The position numbers and the translations under genes are program-made. The notes beneath the pieces were generated by a model. That model made no database searches and was not told the DNA's origin. It worked only from the letters and a program-made list of their open reading frames with translations. 64,000 nucleotides of DNA. Origin: Castellaniella caeni NBRC 101664. GTDB lineage: Bacteria; Pseudomonadota; Gammaproteobacteria; Burkholderiales; Burkholderiaceae_B. The stretch is taken from contig NZ_BCWN01000010.1 in the NCBI RefSeq assembly GCF_001592225.1, forward strand, positions 1 through 64,000. The letters run 5' to 3'. Each line of letters opens with the position of its first letter. Positions within the stretch are counted from its first letter, which is position 1. Of this stretch, positions 55,643 through 64,000 are shown piece by piece.

Positions 55643-56383
55643 ATGAATTACCACTGGAACTGGCTGATTTTCTGGGCGGAAGCCCCTGATGGCACCGGAA
55701 CCTACCTGGATACCCTCATCCGGGGGATGTATTGGACTATTTCGGTCTCCATCCTGGCCTGGGTCATCGCCCTGGTCGTCGGGGTCGTGGTCGGCGTCTT
55801 GCGCACCAGCGGCATCCGCTGGGTCGAGCGGGTGTGCACCGCTTATGTCGAACTGTTCCGCAACGTGCCGCTGCTGGTGCAGATGTTCTTGTGGTATTTC
55901 GTCTTTCCCGAGGTGGTGCCGCAAAGCCTGGGCGACTTCATCAAGCAGGCCGATCCTGTCTGGAGCACGTTCTGGACGGCCACGGTGTGCCTGGGCCTGT
56001 TCACCTCGTCGCGGATCGCCGAACAGTTTCGCGCGGGCATCAGCGCCATGCCGCGTGGTCAAAGCATGGCGGGCACGGCGCTGGGGCTGACACGGGTACA
56101 GGTGTACCGCTACCTGCTTCTGCCCATGACGGTGCGCATCATCATGCCGCCGCTCACCTCCGAGGCCCTCAACCTCATCAAGAACTCATCCATTGCCTTC
56201 ACCATCGGCCTGCTCGAAATCACGGGCGCCGCGCGCTCGATGCAAGAATTCTCGTTCCAGATTTTCGAGAGCTTCACCGCGGCCACCATCCTGTACCTCA
56301 TCATCAACCTGGTGGTGGTCGTGCTGATGCGGCTGGTGGAAAAATGGCTCAGTGTGCCCGGGTTTGCCGGTACTAAGCGCTAA
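55643..56383 (+). CDS. gltJ: Amino-acid ABC transporter permease
   Basis: 246 residues, HisM/GltJ-type permease with about five membrane helices. Seen: MYWTISVSILAWVIALVVGVVVGV, YVELFRNVPLLVQMFLWYFV and the EAA-like loop FRAGISAMPRGQSMAGTALGLT. The N-terminal MNYHWNWLIFWAEAPDGTGTYLDTLIRG matches GltJ. Eleven bases before gltK. Confidence 0.93.
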   Translation: MNYHWNWLIFWAEAPDGTGTYLDTLIRGMYWTISVSILAWVIALVVGVVVGVLRTSGIRWVERVCTAYVELFRNVPLLVQMFLWYFVFPEVVPQSLGDFIKQADPVWSTFWTATVCLGLFTSSRIAEQFRAGISAMPRGQSMAGTALGLTRVQVYRYLLLPMTVRIIMPPLTSEALNLIKNSSIAFTIGLLEITGAARSMQEFSFQIFESFTAATILYLIINLVVVVLMRLVEKWLSVPGFAGTKR

Positions 56384-56394
56384 GGAGGCAAACC

Positions 56395-57084
56395 ATGCAC
56401 GGATTCGATTTTGACGTCATTTGGCGCACCTTGCCCTACGTCCTGGGCACGGGCCTGGTCTTCACCATCAAGCTTACGGTGCTGGCCACGGTCGGGGCCA
56501 TCATCCTGGGCACGCTCATGGCCATGATGCGCCTGTCCTCCAGCAAGGTGATGTCGGGGGTGTCGGGGTTCTACGTCAACCTGATGCGGGCGCTGCCCCT
56601 CATCCTCATCATCTTCTGGTTCTATTTCCTGGTGCCCTACGTCATCGGCTGGGTCACGGGGGCCGGTCGGCCCATCGCCGTGGGCGGCTTCACGTCGGCG
56701 CTCATCACCTTCGTGCTCTTCGAGGCGGCGTACTTTTGCGAGATCATGCGCGCCGGCATCCAGTCGGTGCCTTTCGGGCAGGTGGGGGCGGGCTATGCCC
56801 TGGGTCTCAACTACTGGCAGGTGATGGGGCAAATCGTCTTGCCGCAGGCCTTCCGCAACATGATGCCGGTGCTGCTCACGCAGATGATCGTGCTGTTTCA
56901 GGATACGTCGCTGGTGTACGTCCTGTCGCTCACCGATTTCCTCGGGGCCGCCAACAACATCGCCCAACGCGATGGCCGCATGGTCGAGATGTTCGTCTTT
57001 GCCGCCGTTGTCTATTTCGTCATTTCTTACGCGGCTTCCCGCGCAGTCAAGCGGCTTGAGCGCCGTATGGCCATCGTTCGCTAA
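56395..57084 (+). CDS. gltK: Amino-acid ABC transporter permease
   Basis: 229 residues, second permease of the importer. Seen: TGLVFTIKLTVLATVGAIILGT, FYVNLMRALPLILIIFWFYFLVPY and the coupling loop EIMRAGIQSVPFGQVGAGYALGL. GGAGG ribosome-binding site before the ATG. Heterodimer with GltJ inferred from the family. Confidence 0.93.
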   Translation: MHGFDFDVIWRTLPYVLGTGLVFTIKLTVLATVGAIILGTLMAMMRLSSSKVMSGVSGFYVNLMRALPLILIIFWFYFLVPYVIGWVTGAGRPIAVGGFTSALITFVLFEAAYFCEIMRAGIQSVPFGQVGAGYALGLNYWQVMGQIVLPQAFRNMMPVLLTQMIVLFQDTSLVYVLSLTDFLGAANNIAQRDGRMVEMFVFAAVVYFVISYAASRAVKRLERRMAIVR

Positions 57085-57099
57085 GGCCAGGAGTCACTC

Positions 57100-57834
<735 letters not shown>

Positions 57835-57843
57835 TTGTTGATC

Positions 57844-57864
57844 GTTAGTTGTTAGTTGTTAGTT
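57844..57864 (+). repeat. Three tandem heptamers before dat
   Basis: GTTAGTT repeated three times exactly in the 44-bp gltL-dat gap, AT-rich against a GC-rich background. It ends 14 bases before the dat ATG, so copy-number change could alter translation of dat. Significance unknown. Confidence 0.9.
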
Positions 57865-57878
57865 GATAGGTACAGAGC

Positions 57879-58745
57879 ATGATTCCGGGTGTTGATAACG
57901 ATAGCGTCGTCTATCTGAATGGTGAGTACGTGCGTCTTGGTGATGCCAGGGTTTCCGTGCTCGATCGGGGCTTCATCTTCGGCGATGGCATCTACGAAGT
58001 GGTGCCGTGTTACCACGGCAAGCCCTTTCTCATGGACAAGCACCTGGCGCGCCTGACGCGCAGCCTGGCCGCCATCCGGCTGGATGCCGGGCGCGACGCC
58101 CAGGCCTGGCAGCGGCTCATGCTCGACACCTTGCAGCGTTCGGGCCAGCGGGGCGACTGCATCATCTACCTGCAGGTCACGCGCGGGGTGGCCAAGCGCG
58201 AGCACGGCTTTCCCGCACACAGCCAGGCCACGGTGTTCTGCATGGTTTCGCCGCTCAAGCGGCCCGACGCCCACAAGCGCGACGACGGCATGAGCGCGGT
58301 CAGCATGGTCGATGAACGCTGGCTGCACTGCGAGATCAAATCGGTGTCCCTGCTGGGCAACGTGCTGTCCAAGCAATACGCCACCGACGCCGGGGTGGAC
58401 GAGGTGCTGCAGTTTCGCGACGGAAACCTGTCCGAGGGTTCGTCGTGCAACATCTGGGTGGTCAAGGACGGCGTCCTGCGCGCGCCGGTGCGCGACCACC
58501 ACATTCTCGAAGGCATCCGCTACGGCTTCCTGGTGTCCCTGGCCGAACGGCTCGGCATCCCCTTCGAGGCCCGCGCCATCAGCCAGGAAGAAGTCGCCCA
58601 GGCCGACGAGCTGATGCTGTCTTCGGCCACCAAAGAAGTGCTGCCCATCACGCGGTTCGACGGCAAGCCGGTGGGGTCGGGCAAGCCCGGCGCCGTGTAC
58701 GCACGCCTGCGCGCGGCGTACGACGCCGCCATCGAGTCGTTGTAA
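57879..58745 (+). CDS. dat: D-amino-acid transaminase (PLP fold type IV)
   Basis: 288 residues. Interconverts D-alanine plus 2-oxoglutarate and pyruvate plus D-glutamate, or other D-amino acids. Seen: VLDRGFIFGDGIYEVVP (28-43), PLP lysine Lys154 in EIKSVSLLGNVLSKQ, EGSSCNIWVV and the LMLSSATKEVLPI phosphate-binding region. Branched-chain or 4-amino-4-deoxychorismate enzymes share the fold, but GIYEVVP and the neighbours favour DAT. Last gene of the glt-like operon, ending at a clear terminator. Confidence 0.88.
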   Translation: MIPGVDNDSVVYLNGEYVRLGDARVSVLDRGFIFGDGIYEVVPCYHGKPFLMDKHLARLTRSLAAIRLDAGRDAQAWQRLMLDTLQRSGQRGDCIIYLQVTRGVAKREHGFPAHSQATVFCMVSPLKRPDAHKRDDGMSAVSMVDERWLHCEIKSVSLLGNVLSKQYATDAGVDEVLQFRDGNLSEGSSCNIWVVKDGVLRAPVRDHHILEGIRYGFLVSLAERLGIPFEARAISQEEVAQADELMLSSATKEVLPITRFDGKPVGSGKPGAVYARLRAAYDAAIESL

Positions 58746-58802
58746 TACGCCCCCTTGGGCGAGCCAGGTCGGCCCTGCACGGTGTCTGGCCCGCAGAAAA
58801 AG

Positions 58803-58832
58803 TGGCTGTCACGTTGTGGCAGCCATTTTTTT
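58803..58832 (+). terminator. Intrinsic terminator after dat
   Basis: TGGCTG (58803-58808) pairs with CAGCCA (58820-58825), extended inward by CAC/GTG around a GTT loop, and is followed directly by seven T. Ends the gltIJKL-dat transcript. The rest of the 235-bp gap to ilvA holds no gene. Confidence 0.88.
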
Positions 58833-58932
58833 GGGCGTTGCAATGCAGCCAGGCAGTTGTCAGCTGGGCGGCGGCCGGTTGGCGTGCGTCAGTGTGCCGG
58901 GGGCTGTGATGACGGTGATCTTGGCCTTGTGC

Positions 58933-58971
58933 GCGCTGTGATATTCTTTTCAGTTCCTTTCATCACAGCGC
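58933..58971 (+). promoter_or_regulatory. Perfect inverted repeat in the ilvA leader
   Basis: GCGCTGTGAT (58933-58942) and ATCACAGCGC (58962-58971) are perfect 10-base complements with a 19-base T-rich spacer, ending nine bases before the ilvA ATG. It could be a regulator site or an mRNA hairpin. No Shine-Dalgarno sequence is visible between it and the start. Confidence 0.5.
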
Positions 58972-58980
58972 TTGCGTGCC

Positions 58981-60489
58981 ATGTCCGTTGATTATCTGAA
59001 ACGTATCTTGACGTCCAAAGTTTATGACGTCGCTCACGAAACCGCCCTGGACCTGGCCCCTCGAATTAGCAAGCGCATTGGCAACACGGTGCTTTTGAAG
59101 CGCGAAGACACCCAGCCCGTCTTCAGTTTCAAGCTGCGTGGCGCCTACAACAAGATGGCGCATCTCAGCGCTGAAGAACTCAAGCGCGGCGTCATCGCCG
59201 CGTCGGCCGGCAACCATGCCCAGGGCGTGGCGCTGTCCGCCAGCCGCCTGAAATGCCGCGCCGTGATCGTCATGCCGATCACCACGCCGCAGGTGAAAAT
59301 CGACGCCGTCAAAGCGCTGGGCGGCGAGGTCGTGCTCTTTGGCGACAGCTTCACCGATGCCGCCGAGCACGCGGTCGAGCTGCAAAAGCGCGATGGCCTT
59401 ACCTTCGTCCATCCCTTCGACGACCCTGACGTCATCGCCGGGCAGGGCACGATCGGGATGGAAATCCTGCGCCAGCACCCTGGCCCCATCGATGCCGTCT
59501 TCGTGGCTATCGGCGGCGGCGGTCTCATTTCGGGGGTGGCCAGCTACATCAAGCAGTTGCGTCCGGACATCCGGATCATCGGGGTGCAAACCGAGGATTC
59601 CGACGCCATGGTGCGCAGCGTGCGGGCCGGGCGGCGCATCAAGCTGAACGACGTGGGCCTGTTTTCCGACGGCACGGCCGTCAAGCAGGTGGGCCAGGAA
59701 ACCCTGCGCCTGGTGCGCGAATACGTGGACGATTTCGTCACGGTGGACACCGACGCCATCTGCGCCGGCATCAAAGACGTCTTTCAGGACACCCGCAGCG
59801 TGCTCGAACCCGCCGGCGCCCTGGCCCTGGCCGGCGCCAAGCGCTACGCGGCCCAGCAGAAATGGAAGGGCAAGACGCTGGTGGCCATCACCTGCGGCGC
59901 CAACATGAACTTCGACCGCCTGCGTTTCGTGGCCGAACGCGCCGACGTGGGCGAGGCCCGCGAGGCCTTGTTCGCCATCACCCTGCCCGAGCAGCGCGGC
60001 AGCTTCAAGCGCCTGTGCCAGGCCGTGGGGCAGCGCGCCGTGACCGAATTCAACTACCGCATCTCCGATGCCGAGAAGGCGCACGTCTACGTGGGCCTGC
60101 AAATCCGCTCAGAGCCCGAGATCGAGAAATTGGCCGCGCATTTCCGCAAGCTGGATTTCCCCACGCTCGATCTCACCAGCAACGAGATGGCCAAGACCCA
60201 CCTGCGTTACATGGTGGGCGGGCACTCGGGCCTGGCCCAGCACGAAGTGCTGTACCGTTTCGAGTTTCCCGAGCGGCCCGGCGCCTTGATGAAGTTTCTC
60301 GGCACCATGAATCCCGACTGGAACATCAGTCTGTTCCACTACCGCAACCAGGGCGATGATTACGGGCGCATCCTGGTGGGCATCCAGGTTCCCCCCGAAG
60401 ACAAAAAGAGCTTCAAAGAATTTCTCGACACGTTGGGCTATCCCTACTGGAACGAAACCGACAACCCGGCATATCAGCTGTTCTTGTGA
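58981..60489 (+). CDS. ilvA: Threonine ammonia-lyase, biosynthetic
   Basis: First step of isoleucine synthesis, threonine to 2-oxobutanoate. 502 residues from ATG at 58981 (MSVDYLKRIL). PLP domain with Lys51 in SFKLRGAYNKM, SAGNHAQGVALSA and the GGGGLISG phosphate loop; then two C-terminal ACT-like regulatory domains (about 325-500), which mark the isoleucine-inhibited anabolic form. Its final 16 bases overlap the phoR end on the other strand. Confidence 0.96.
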   Translation: MSVDYLKRILTSKVYDVAHETALDLAPRISKRIGNTVLLKREDTQPVFSFKLRGAYNKMAHLSAEELKRGVIAASAGNHAQGVALSASRLKCRAVIVMPITTPQVKIDAVKALGGEVVLFGDSFTDAAEHAVELQKRDGLTFVHPFDDPDVIAGQGTIGMEILRQHPGPIDAVFVAIGGGGLISGVASYIKQLRPDIRIIGVQTEDSDAMVRSVRAGRRIKLNDVGLFSDGTAVKQVGQETLRLVREYVDDFVTVDTDAICAGIKDVFQDTRSVLEPAGALALAGAKRYAAQQKWKGKTLVAITCGANMNFDRLRFVAERADVGEAREALFAITLPEQRGSFKRLCQAVGQRAVTEFNYRISDAEKAHVYVGLQIRSEPEIEKLAAHFRKLDFPTLDLTSNEMAKTHLRYMVGGHSGLAQHEVLYRFEFPERPGALMKFLGTMNPDWNISLFHYRNQGDDYGRILVGIQVPPEDKKSFKEFLDTLGYPYWNETDNPAYQLFL

Positions 60490-61775
60490 GCGCACACCCG
60501 GTCTGCCGGGAAGTGAAGCGAAAACGTGCTGCCCGCGCCCGGCGTGCTTTCGATGTCCAGCGTGGCTTCGTGGCGCAGGGCCACGTGCTTGGTGATGGCC
60601 AGCCCCAGGCCGGTGCCGCCCGTGGCGCGTGAGCGCCCGCGGTTCACGCGAAAGAAGCGCTCGGTCAGGCGCGGGATGTCGCCGCTGGCAATGCCGATGC
60701 CGGTGTCCTGCACCTGGTAGCAGGCGCTGGCGTCGGCCTGCCGCGCCCAGCGGATCGTGATGGTGCCGCCGGCGGGGGTGTAGCGCACGGCGTTGGTCAT
60801 GAGATTGCCGACCGCCGAGGCCAGCTCGCTTTCCTGACCCAGAATCTGCAAGGTATCGTCCACCTGCAGCGCGAAATGGTGCTGCCCGTTCGAGAGCGCC
60901 TGGCTTTGCGTGAGCGCCGTCTGGATCAGGGCGGCCAGCGCCACCGGTGCGCCGGGCTGGTTGGGTGTGGTTTCCAGTGAAGACAGCGTCAGCAGGTCGG
61001 CGACCAGGGCCTGCATGTTGTGCGCCTGGTGCGCCATGAGCTGCAGGTAGTGCTGCCGCTGTTCGGGCGTGAGGGCGTCGTCGGGCATGTCGTGCAGGGT
61101 TTCGATGAAACCCGACAGCACGGTCAGCGGCGTGCGCATTTCGTGCGAGACGTTGGCGACGAAATCCTTGCGCGTGTTCTCCAGGCGTTCGATTTGCGTG
61201 ATGTCGCGGGTCACCATCAGGAACTGCCCGGCGCCGTAGGGGGCCAGATGCAGCATCAGGGTGCGCGTGTGGTCGGCGTGGCCCAGGTGCAGGACGAGCG
61301 GCTTGTCCCAGTGATCCTGGCGGGCGTAGTGGGCGAACTCGGGCGCGCGCAGCACGTTGAGGATGCTGTGGCCGCGATCCTGGTGCGGGTTGAGCCCCAG
61401 GTGCTCGGCGGCGGTCTGGTTGCACCACAGCAGGGTCTTGTCGGGCGACAGGGTGAGCGCCCCGTCGGGCAGGGCTTCGGCGGCCAGCAAGGCGCGCTGG
61501 AAATTGCGCGCGCGTTCTTGCAGTTCGAGCCGGTTCTGCTTCAGCTTGCGGTAGATCGGCGCCAGGATTTCATCCCAGGGGCCCACCGAAGGCGGCGGTG
61601 GGTCGTCGATGTTGCGCACCCAGCGGGCGATGCGCGACAGCTGCAGGCCGCTGACCAGCACCATAGCCAGCAGGCCCAGGGCCAGCAGGGCCCAGCCGGT
61701 GGCGGCGCCCAGCCAGGCGCCCAGCAGCCACCCGCCCAAGGCCCAGAGTGCGATGGAAACCAGTGTCTTGTTCAT
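60474..61775 (-). CDS. phoR: Phosphate-regulon sensor kinase PhoR
   Basis: 433 residues from ATG at 61775. Two N-terminal membrane helices (about 8-45) with almost no periplasmic loop, a linker, a PAS domain (about 85-180), H-box FVANVSHEMRTPLTVL with His211, and ATPase boxes including GGTGLGLAITKHVA. The short periplasmic part is typical of PhoR, which reads phosphate status through PstSCAB-PhoU (not in the window). Its ATG overlaps the phoB stop by 4 bases. Confidence 0.94.
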   Translation of the reverse strand: MNKTLVSIALWALGGWLLGAWLGAATGWALLALGLLAMVLVSGLQLSRIARWVRNIDDPPPPSVGPWDEILAPIYRKLKQNRLELQERARNFQRALLAAEALPDGALTLSPDKTLLWCNQTAAEHLGLNPHQDRGHSILNVLRAPEFAHYARQDHWDKPLVLHLGHADHTRTLMLHLAPYGAGQFLMVTRDITQIERLENTRKDFVANVSHEMRTPLTVLSGFIETLHDMPDDALTPEQRQHYLQLMAHQAHNMQALVADLLTLSSLETTPNQPGAPVALAALIQTALTQSQALSNGQHHFALQVDDTLQILGQESELASAVGNLMTNAVRYTPAGGTITIRWARQADASACYQVQDTGIGIASGDIPRLTERFFRVNRGRSRATGGTGLGLAITKHVALRHEATLDIESTPGAGSTFSLHFPADRVCAHKNS

Positions 61776-62467
61776 TCGATGCGTGCCATGCTGAAACAGT
61801 AGCCGGCCCCGCGCACGGTCTGGATCAGGTGATCCAGGGCGGCGGGGGACAGCGCCTTGCGCAGGCGGCGGATGTGCACATCGACTGTCCGCTCTTCGAC
61901 GAAGACGTGATCGCCCCAGATTTGATCGAGCAGCTGTGTGCGGCTGTAGACGCGCCGTGCGTGCGTCATGAGAAAGTGTAGCAGGCGAAATTCGGTGGGC
62001 CCCATGGGCAGTGCGATGCCGCCGCCGCTGACCTGGCGTGTGCCGGGGTCGAGCGTGAGGCCGCCGACCTCGATGAGGTCGTGGGTCAGCTGGGGCGCGC
62101 GGCGCCGCAGCAGCGACTTGATGCGGGCCTGCAGCTCGCGCAGCGAGAAGGGCTTGGTGAGATAGTCGTCCGCCCCGGCTTCCAGCCCGTCCACCTTGTC
62201 TTGCTCGGCGCTGCGCGCCGTCAGCATGATGAGCGGGATGTCGCGCGTGCGCGCGGCGCCACGCAGCTGCCGGGCCAGGCGCACGCCGGGCTGGTCGGGC
62301 AGCATCCAGTCGAGCAGGATCAGGTCGGGCAGCGCCTGCTGGATCAGGGCCAGGGCCTCCTGGCAGTTCTGGGCCTGCTGGACGGCATAGCCCGCGTGCC
62401 GCAGGTTCAGGCACAACAATTCCTGGATGGCGGGTTCGTCTTCGATGATCAGGATGGTGGCGGACAT
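61772..62467 (-). CDS. phoB: Phosphate-regulon response regulator PhoB
   Basis: 231 residues. Receiver domain (1-120) with EDE (9-11), phosphoacceptor Asp53 in LLDWMLPDQPG, and Lys in YLTKPFS; C-terminal OmpR-type winged helix (about 130-228) with VYSRTQLLDQIWGDHVFVEERTVDVHIRRLRK-like segment. Activates phosphate-starvation genes at PHO boxes; a candidate box lies just upstream. Confidence 0.96.
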   Translation of the reverse strand: MSATILIIEDEPAIQELLCLNLRHAGYAVQQAQNCQEALALIQQALPDLILLDWMLPDQPGVRLARQLRGAARTRDIPLIMLTARSAEQDKVDGLEAGADDYLTKPFSLRELQARIKSLLRRRAPQLTHDLIEVGGLTLDPGTRQVSGGGIALPMGPTEFRLLHFLMTHARRVYSRTQLLDQIWGDHVFVEERTVDVHIRRLRKALSPAALDHLIQTVRGAGYCFSMARIE

Positions 62468-62509
62468 GGCGCGGAAGCTTGAATGCGGAAGGTGGCGGGG
62501 TTTTTGACC

Positions 62510-62550
62510 GGTGTCATCTTAGAGTCACATTATTTCATTCATATGACACC
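62510..62550. promoter_or_regulatory. Candidate PHO box in the phoB/ubiE divergent gap
   Basis: On the plus strand GTGTCAT (62511-62517), CTTA, GAGTCAC (62522-62528), ATTA, TTTCATT (62533-62539) recur with 11-base spacing, as in PHO boxes. On the minus strand GTGTCAT-ATGA-ATGAAAT lies ten bases before TAAGAT, the right geometry for phoB. The whole is bounded by a perfect inverted repeat GGTGTCAT/ATGACACC. Confidence 0.55.
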
Positions 62551-62606
62551 GCCGGGCCCGGCGCCGTGGCCCGATGGGTCGGGGGATGCGGTACGATACG
62601 CGGATC

Positions 62607-63371
62607 ATGAGCGATACATCCCACGACGCTGGCCAGGGGCCAGAGACACATTTCGGTTTCGAGACGGTACGCGAGTCCGACAAGGCGCATCGCGTGGCCG
62701 AGGTCTTCCATTCGGTGGCCTCGCGCTACGACCTGATGAACGACCTCATGTCTGGCGGCCTGCATCGCGCCTGGAAGGCCTTCACCATCGGGCGCGCCCA
62801 GGTGCGCCCGGGCATGCGCGTGCTCGACATCGCGGGCGGCACGGGCGATCTGGCACGCGCCTTCGCCCGCAAGGCCGGGCCCAGCGGCCAGGTGTGGCTC
62901 ACCGACATCAACGATTCCATGCTGCGCGTGGGGCGCGACCGCCTGCTCGATCGCGGCCTGGTCACGCCGGTGGCCGTGTGCGACGCCGAATGCCTGCCTT
63001 TCCCCGACCGCTATTTCGATCGCGTGTCGGTGGCTTTCGGGCTGCGCAACATGACGCACAAAGACCGCGCGCTGGCCGAGATGCACCGGGTGCTCAAGCC
63101 GGGCGGCAAGCTGCTGGTGCTCGAATTCTCGCGGGTCGCGCCCGCCCTGGCCCCAGTGTACGACTGGTATTCCTTCAATGTGCTGCCCAAGATCGGCCGC
63201 GTCGTTGCTGCCGACGAATCCAGCTACCGCTATCTGGCCGAATCCATCCGCATGCACCCCGACCAGGAAACCCTGGCCGGCATGCTGCGCACGGTGGGCC
63301 TGGGGCGCGTGCAGTACTTCAACATGACGGCGGGGGTCGTTGCCCTGCACGAAGGGGTGCGCCTGAACTGA
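62607..63371 (+). CDS. ubiE: Ubiquinone/menaquinone C-methyltransferase
   Basis: C-methylation of demethoxyubiquinol (and demethylmenaquinol). 254 residues from ATG at 62607 ([18 protein letters not shown]). Seen: [28 protein letters not shown], motif [40 protein letters not shown] and the [21 protein letters not shown] tail. Supplies quinone for the dehydrogenases seen elsewhere in the window. Confidence 0.96.
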   Translation: MSDTSHDAGQGPETHFGFETVRESDKAHRVAEVFHSVASRYDLMNDLMSGGLHRAWKAFTIGRAQVRPGMRVLDIAGGTGDLARAFARKAGPSGQVWLTDINDSMLRVGRDRLLDRGLVTPVAVCDAECLPFPDRYFDRVSVAFGLRNMTHKDRALAEMHRVLKPGGKLLVLEFSRVAPALAPVYDWYSFNVLPKIGRVVAADESSYRYLAESIRMHPDQETLAGMLRTVGLGRVQYFNMTAGVVALHEGVRLN

Positions 63372-63414
63372 CAGCCGGGTTCCGCGTTTGCCGCTGGCCT
63401 GTGCGCCATGCCTT

Positions 63415-63450
63415 CAAGGGGCCGCCTGATGCGGCCCCTTGTCATTTTTT
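63415..63450 (+). terminator. Intrinsic terminator after ubiE
   Basis: CAAGGGGCCGC (63415-63425), loop CTGAT, GCGGCCCCTTG (63431-63441), then TCATTTTTT. A perfect 11-bp stem followed by a T-run: a textbook Rho-independent terminator. The rest of the gap to 63589 includes an AT-rich stretch (about 63500-63525) that could hold the next promoter. Confidence 0.95.
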
Positions 63451-63589
63451 ACTTTTTGCCGCCTGTTTTTTCGCCGACGAGCCTGCGAATCAGGGTGATC
63501 TATGGTAATTTACAGCTATTCAGCTTGATGTCAGGTTGTTGAAAAAACCATTTCCCCATCAAGCGCGACGCACTCATTCAGGAGACCTC

Positions 63590-64000
63590 ATGACCTTATC
63601 CTTGCCTCGTTGGATGCTGGCCACGCTCATGCTCGTGGCGGCACTGGTGATGCTGTCCGTCACCTCAGACGCCCAGGCGCGCCGCATGGGGGGCGGCATG
63701 AGCTTCGGGCGCCAGTCCACCAATATTGCCAAACAGCGCCAGGCCGTTCCCCCGCCCACCGCCTCCACCACGCAGCGCGCGGCAGCGCCCGCCGCCGGGG
63801 CTGCAGCGGGTACGGCGGCCGCGGGCGCCGCCAAGTCCGGCATGTCGCGCTGGCTGGGCCCGCTGGCCGGTATCGCCGCGGGCCTGGGTATTGCCGCGCT
63901 CTTGTCCAGCCTGGGGCTGTCGGGCGCCTTTCTTGAATTCCTCTCCAGCGCGCTGCTGATCGGCCTGGTGGTGTTCGCGGTGATGTTCCTGGTGCGCCGC
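63590..64000 (+). CDS. Tim44-domain exported protein, N-terminal part
   Basis: Open from ATG at 63590 (AGGAGA upstream) through the window edge: 137 codons seen. N-terminal signal peptide or anchor (about 8-28, MLATLMLVAALVMLSVTSDA), then RRMGGGMSFGRQ, an Ala/Thr/Pro-rich stretch, and two hydrophobic segments (about 92-112 and 118-135). This layout matches bacterial Tim44-like proteins, whose C-terminal Tim44 domain would lie beyond the window. Function in bacteria is not well defined. Confidence 0.75.
   Translation, partial: MTLSLPRWMLATLMLVAALVMLSVTSDAQARRMGGGMSFGRQSTNIAKQRQAVPPPTASTTQRAAAPAAGAAAGTAAAGAAKSGMSRWLGPLAGIAAGLGIAALLSSLGLSGAFLEFLSSALLIGLVVFAVMFLVRR

Overview
The window looks like chromosomal DNA of a high-GC betaproteobacterium in the Burkholderiales, most likely family Alcaligenaceae (Bordetella, Castellaniella or Pusillimonas relatives). 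This rests on gene order: lptC-lptA-lptB-hpf-ptsN-hprK-rapZ, def-fmt beside an NtrY/NtrX-type pair with rsmB, secB-grxC-rhodanese next to gpmA-envC-ctp-moeB, and a 1310-residue DUF3683/FAD/Fe-S dehydrogenase. Genus cannot be fixed from the sequence alone. No rRNA, tRNA, CRISPR array or intact mobile element was found. Coding density is about 95 percent, and most overlapping reading frames are GC-rich shadows of real genes.

Layout. 0.2-5.7 kb: gdhA, the sulfate-assimilation operon cysHDN, and a Crp/Fnr-type regulator. 5.8-14.4 kb: an acyl-CoA synthetase, a five-gene Liv-type ABC transporter (livGHMKF) and a PaaK-like adenylate-forming protein, all on one strand and divergent from the regulator. 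14.5-28.4 kb: housekeeping genes (mvaB, dprA, def, fmt, an NtrX-like/NtrY-like two-component pair, rsmB, a BioC-like methyltransferase, comF, trmL, gpsA, secB, grxC, a rhodanese-fold protein). 28.4-33.8 kb: gpmA, envC, ctp, moeB and a HAD phosphatase. 33.8-37.0 kb: a tightly coupled run diaA-BON lipoprotein-TlpA-argB-HAD, with yraN and rsmI upstream. 38.0-45.5 kb: LPS precursor and transport genes (kdsD, kdsC, lptCAB) running into hpf, ptsN, hprK, rapZ and rlpA. 45.6-50.2 kb: apt and the giant FAD/Fe-S dehydrogenase. 50.3-50.5 kb: a decayed IS200/IS605-type tnpB tail and right end. 50.5-58.8 kb: yqaA, an orphan glutamate-type binding protein, dadA, a LysR regulator, a complete glutamate/aspartate-type ABC transporter and a D-amino-acid transaminase. 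59-64 kb: ilvA, phoR-phoB, ubiE and the start of a Tim44-like protein.

How genes work together. CysD and CysN make APS and CysH reduces it. The Liv cluster pairs uptake with two adenylate-forming proteins, which suggests import plus CoA activation of a carboxylic acid rather than ordinary branched-chain amino acid use; the regulator beside it has a palindrome of the form TGTCA-N6-CGACA in front of it. The 51-58.8 kb block combines uptake, D-amino-acid oxidation and D-amino-acid transamination. The kdsD-to-rlpA block links outer-membrane building to the nitrogen-PTS regulators.

Most notable observations: rpoN is missing from its usual place between lptB and hpf while the NtrX-like regulator lacks the sigma-54-interacting AAA+ domain; the PaaK-like protein lacks the usual phosphate-binding loop; the tnpB relic; the candidate operators; and several strong intergenic hairpins. 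All are inferences from reading the sequence; no database search was run.
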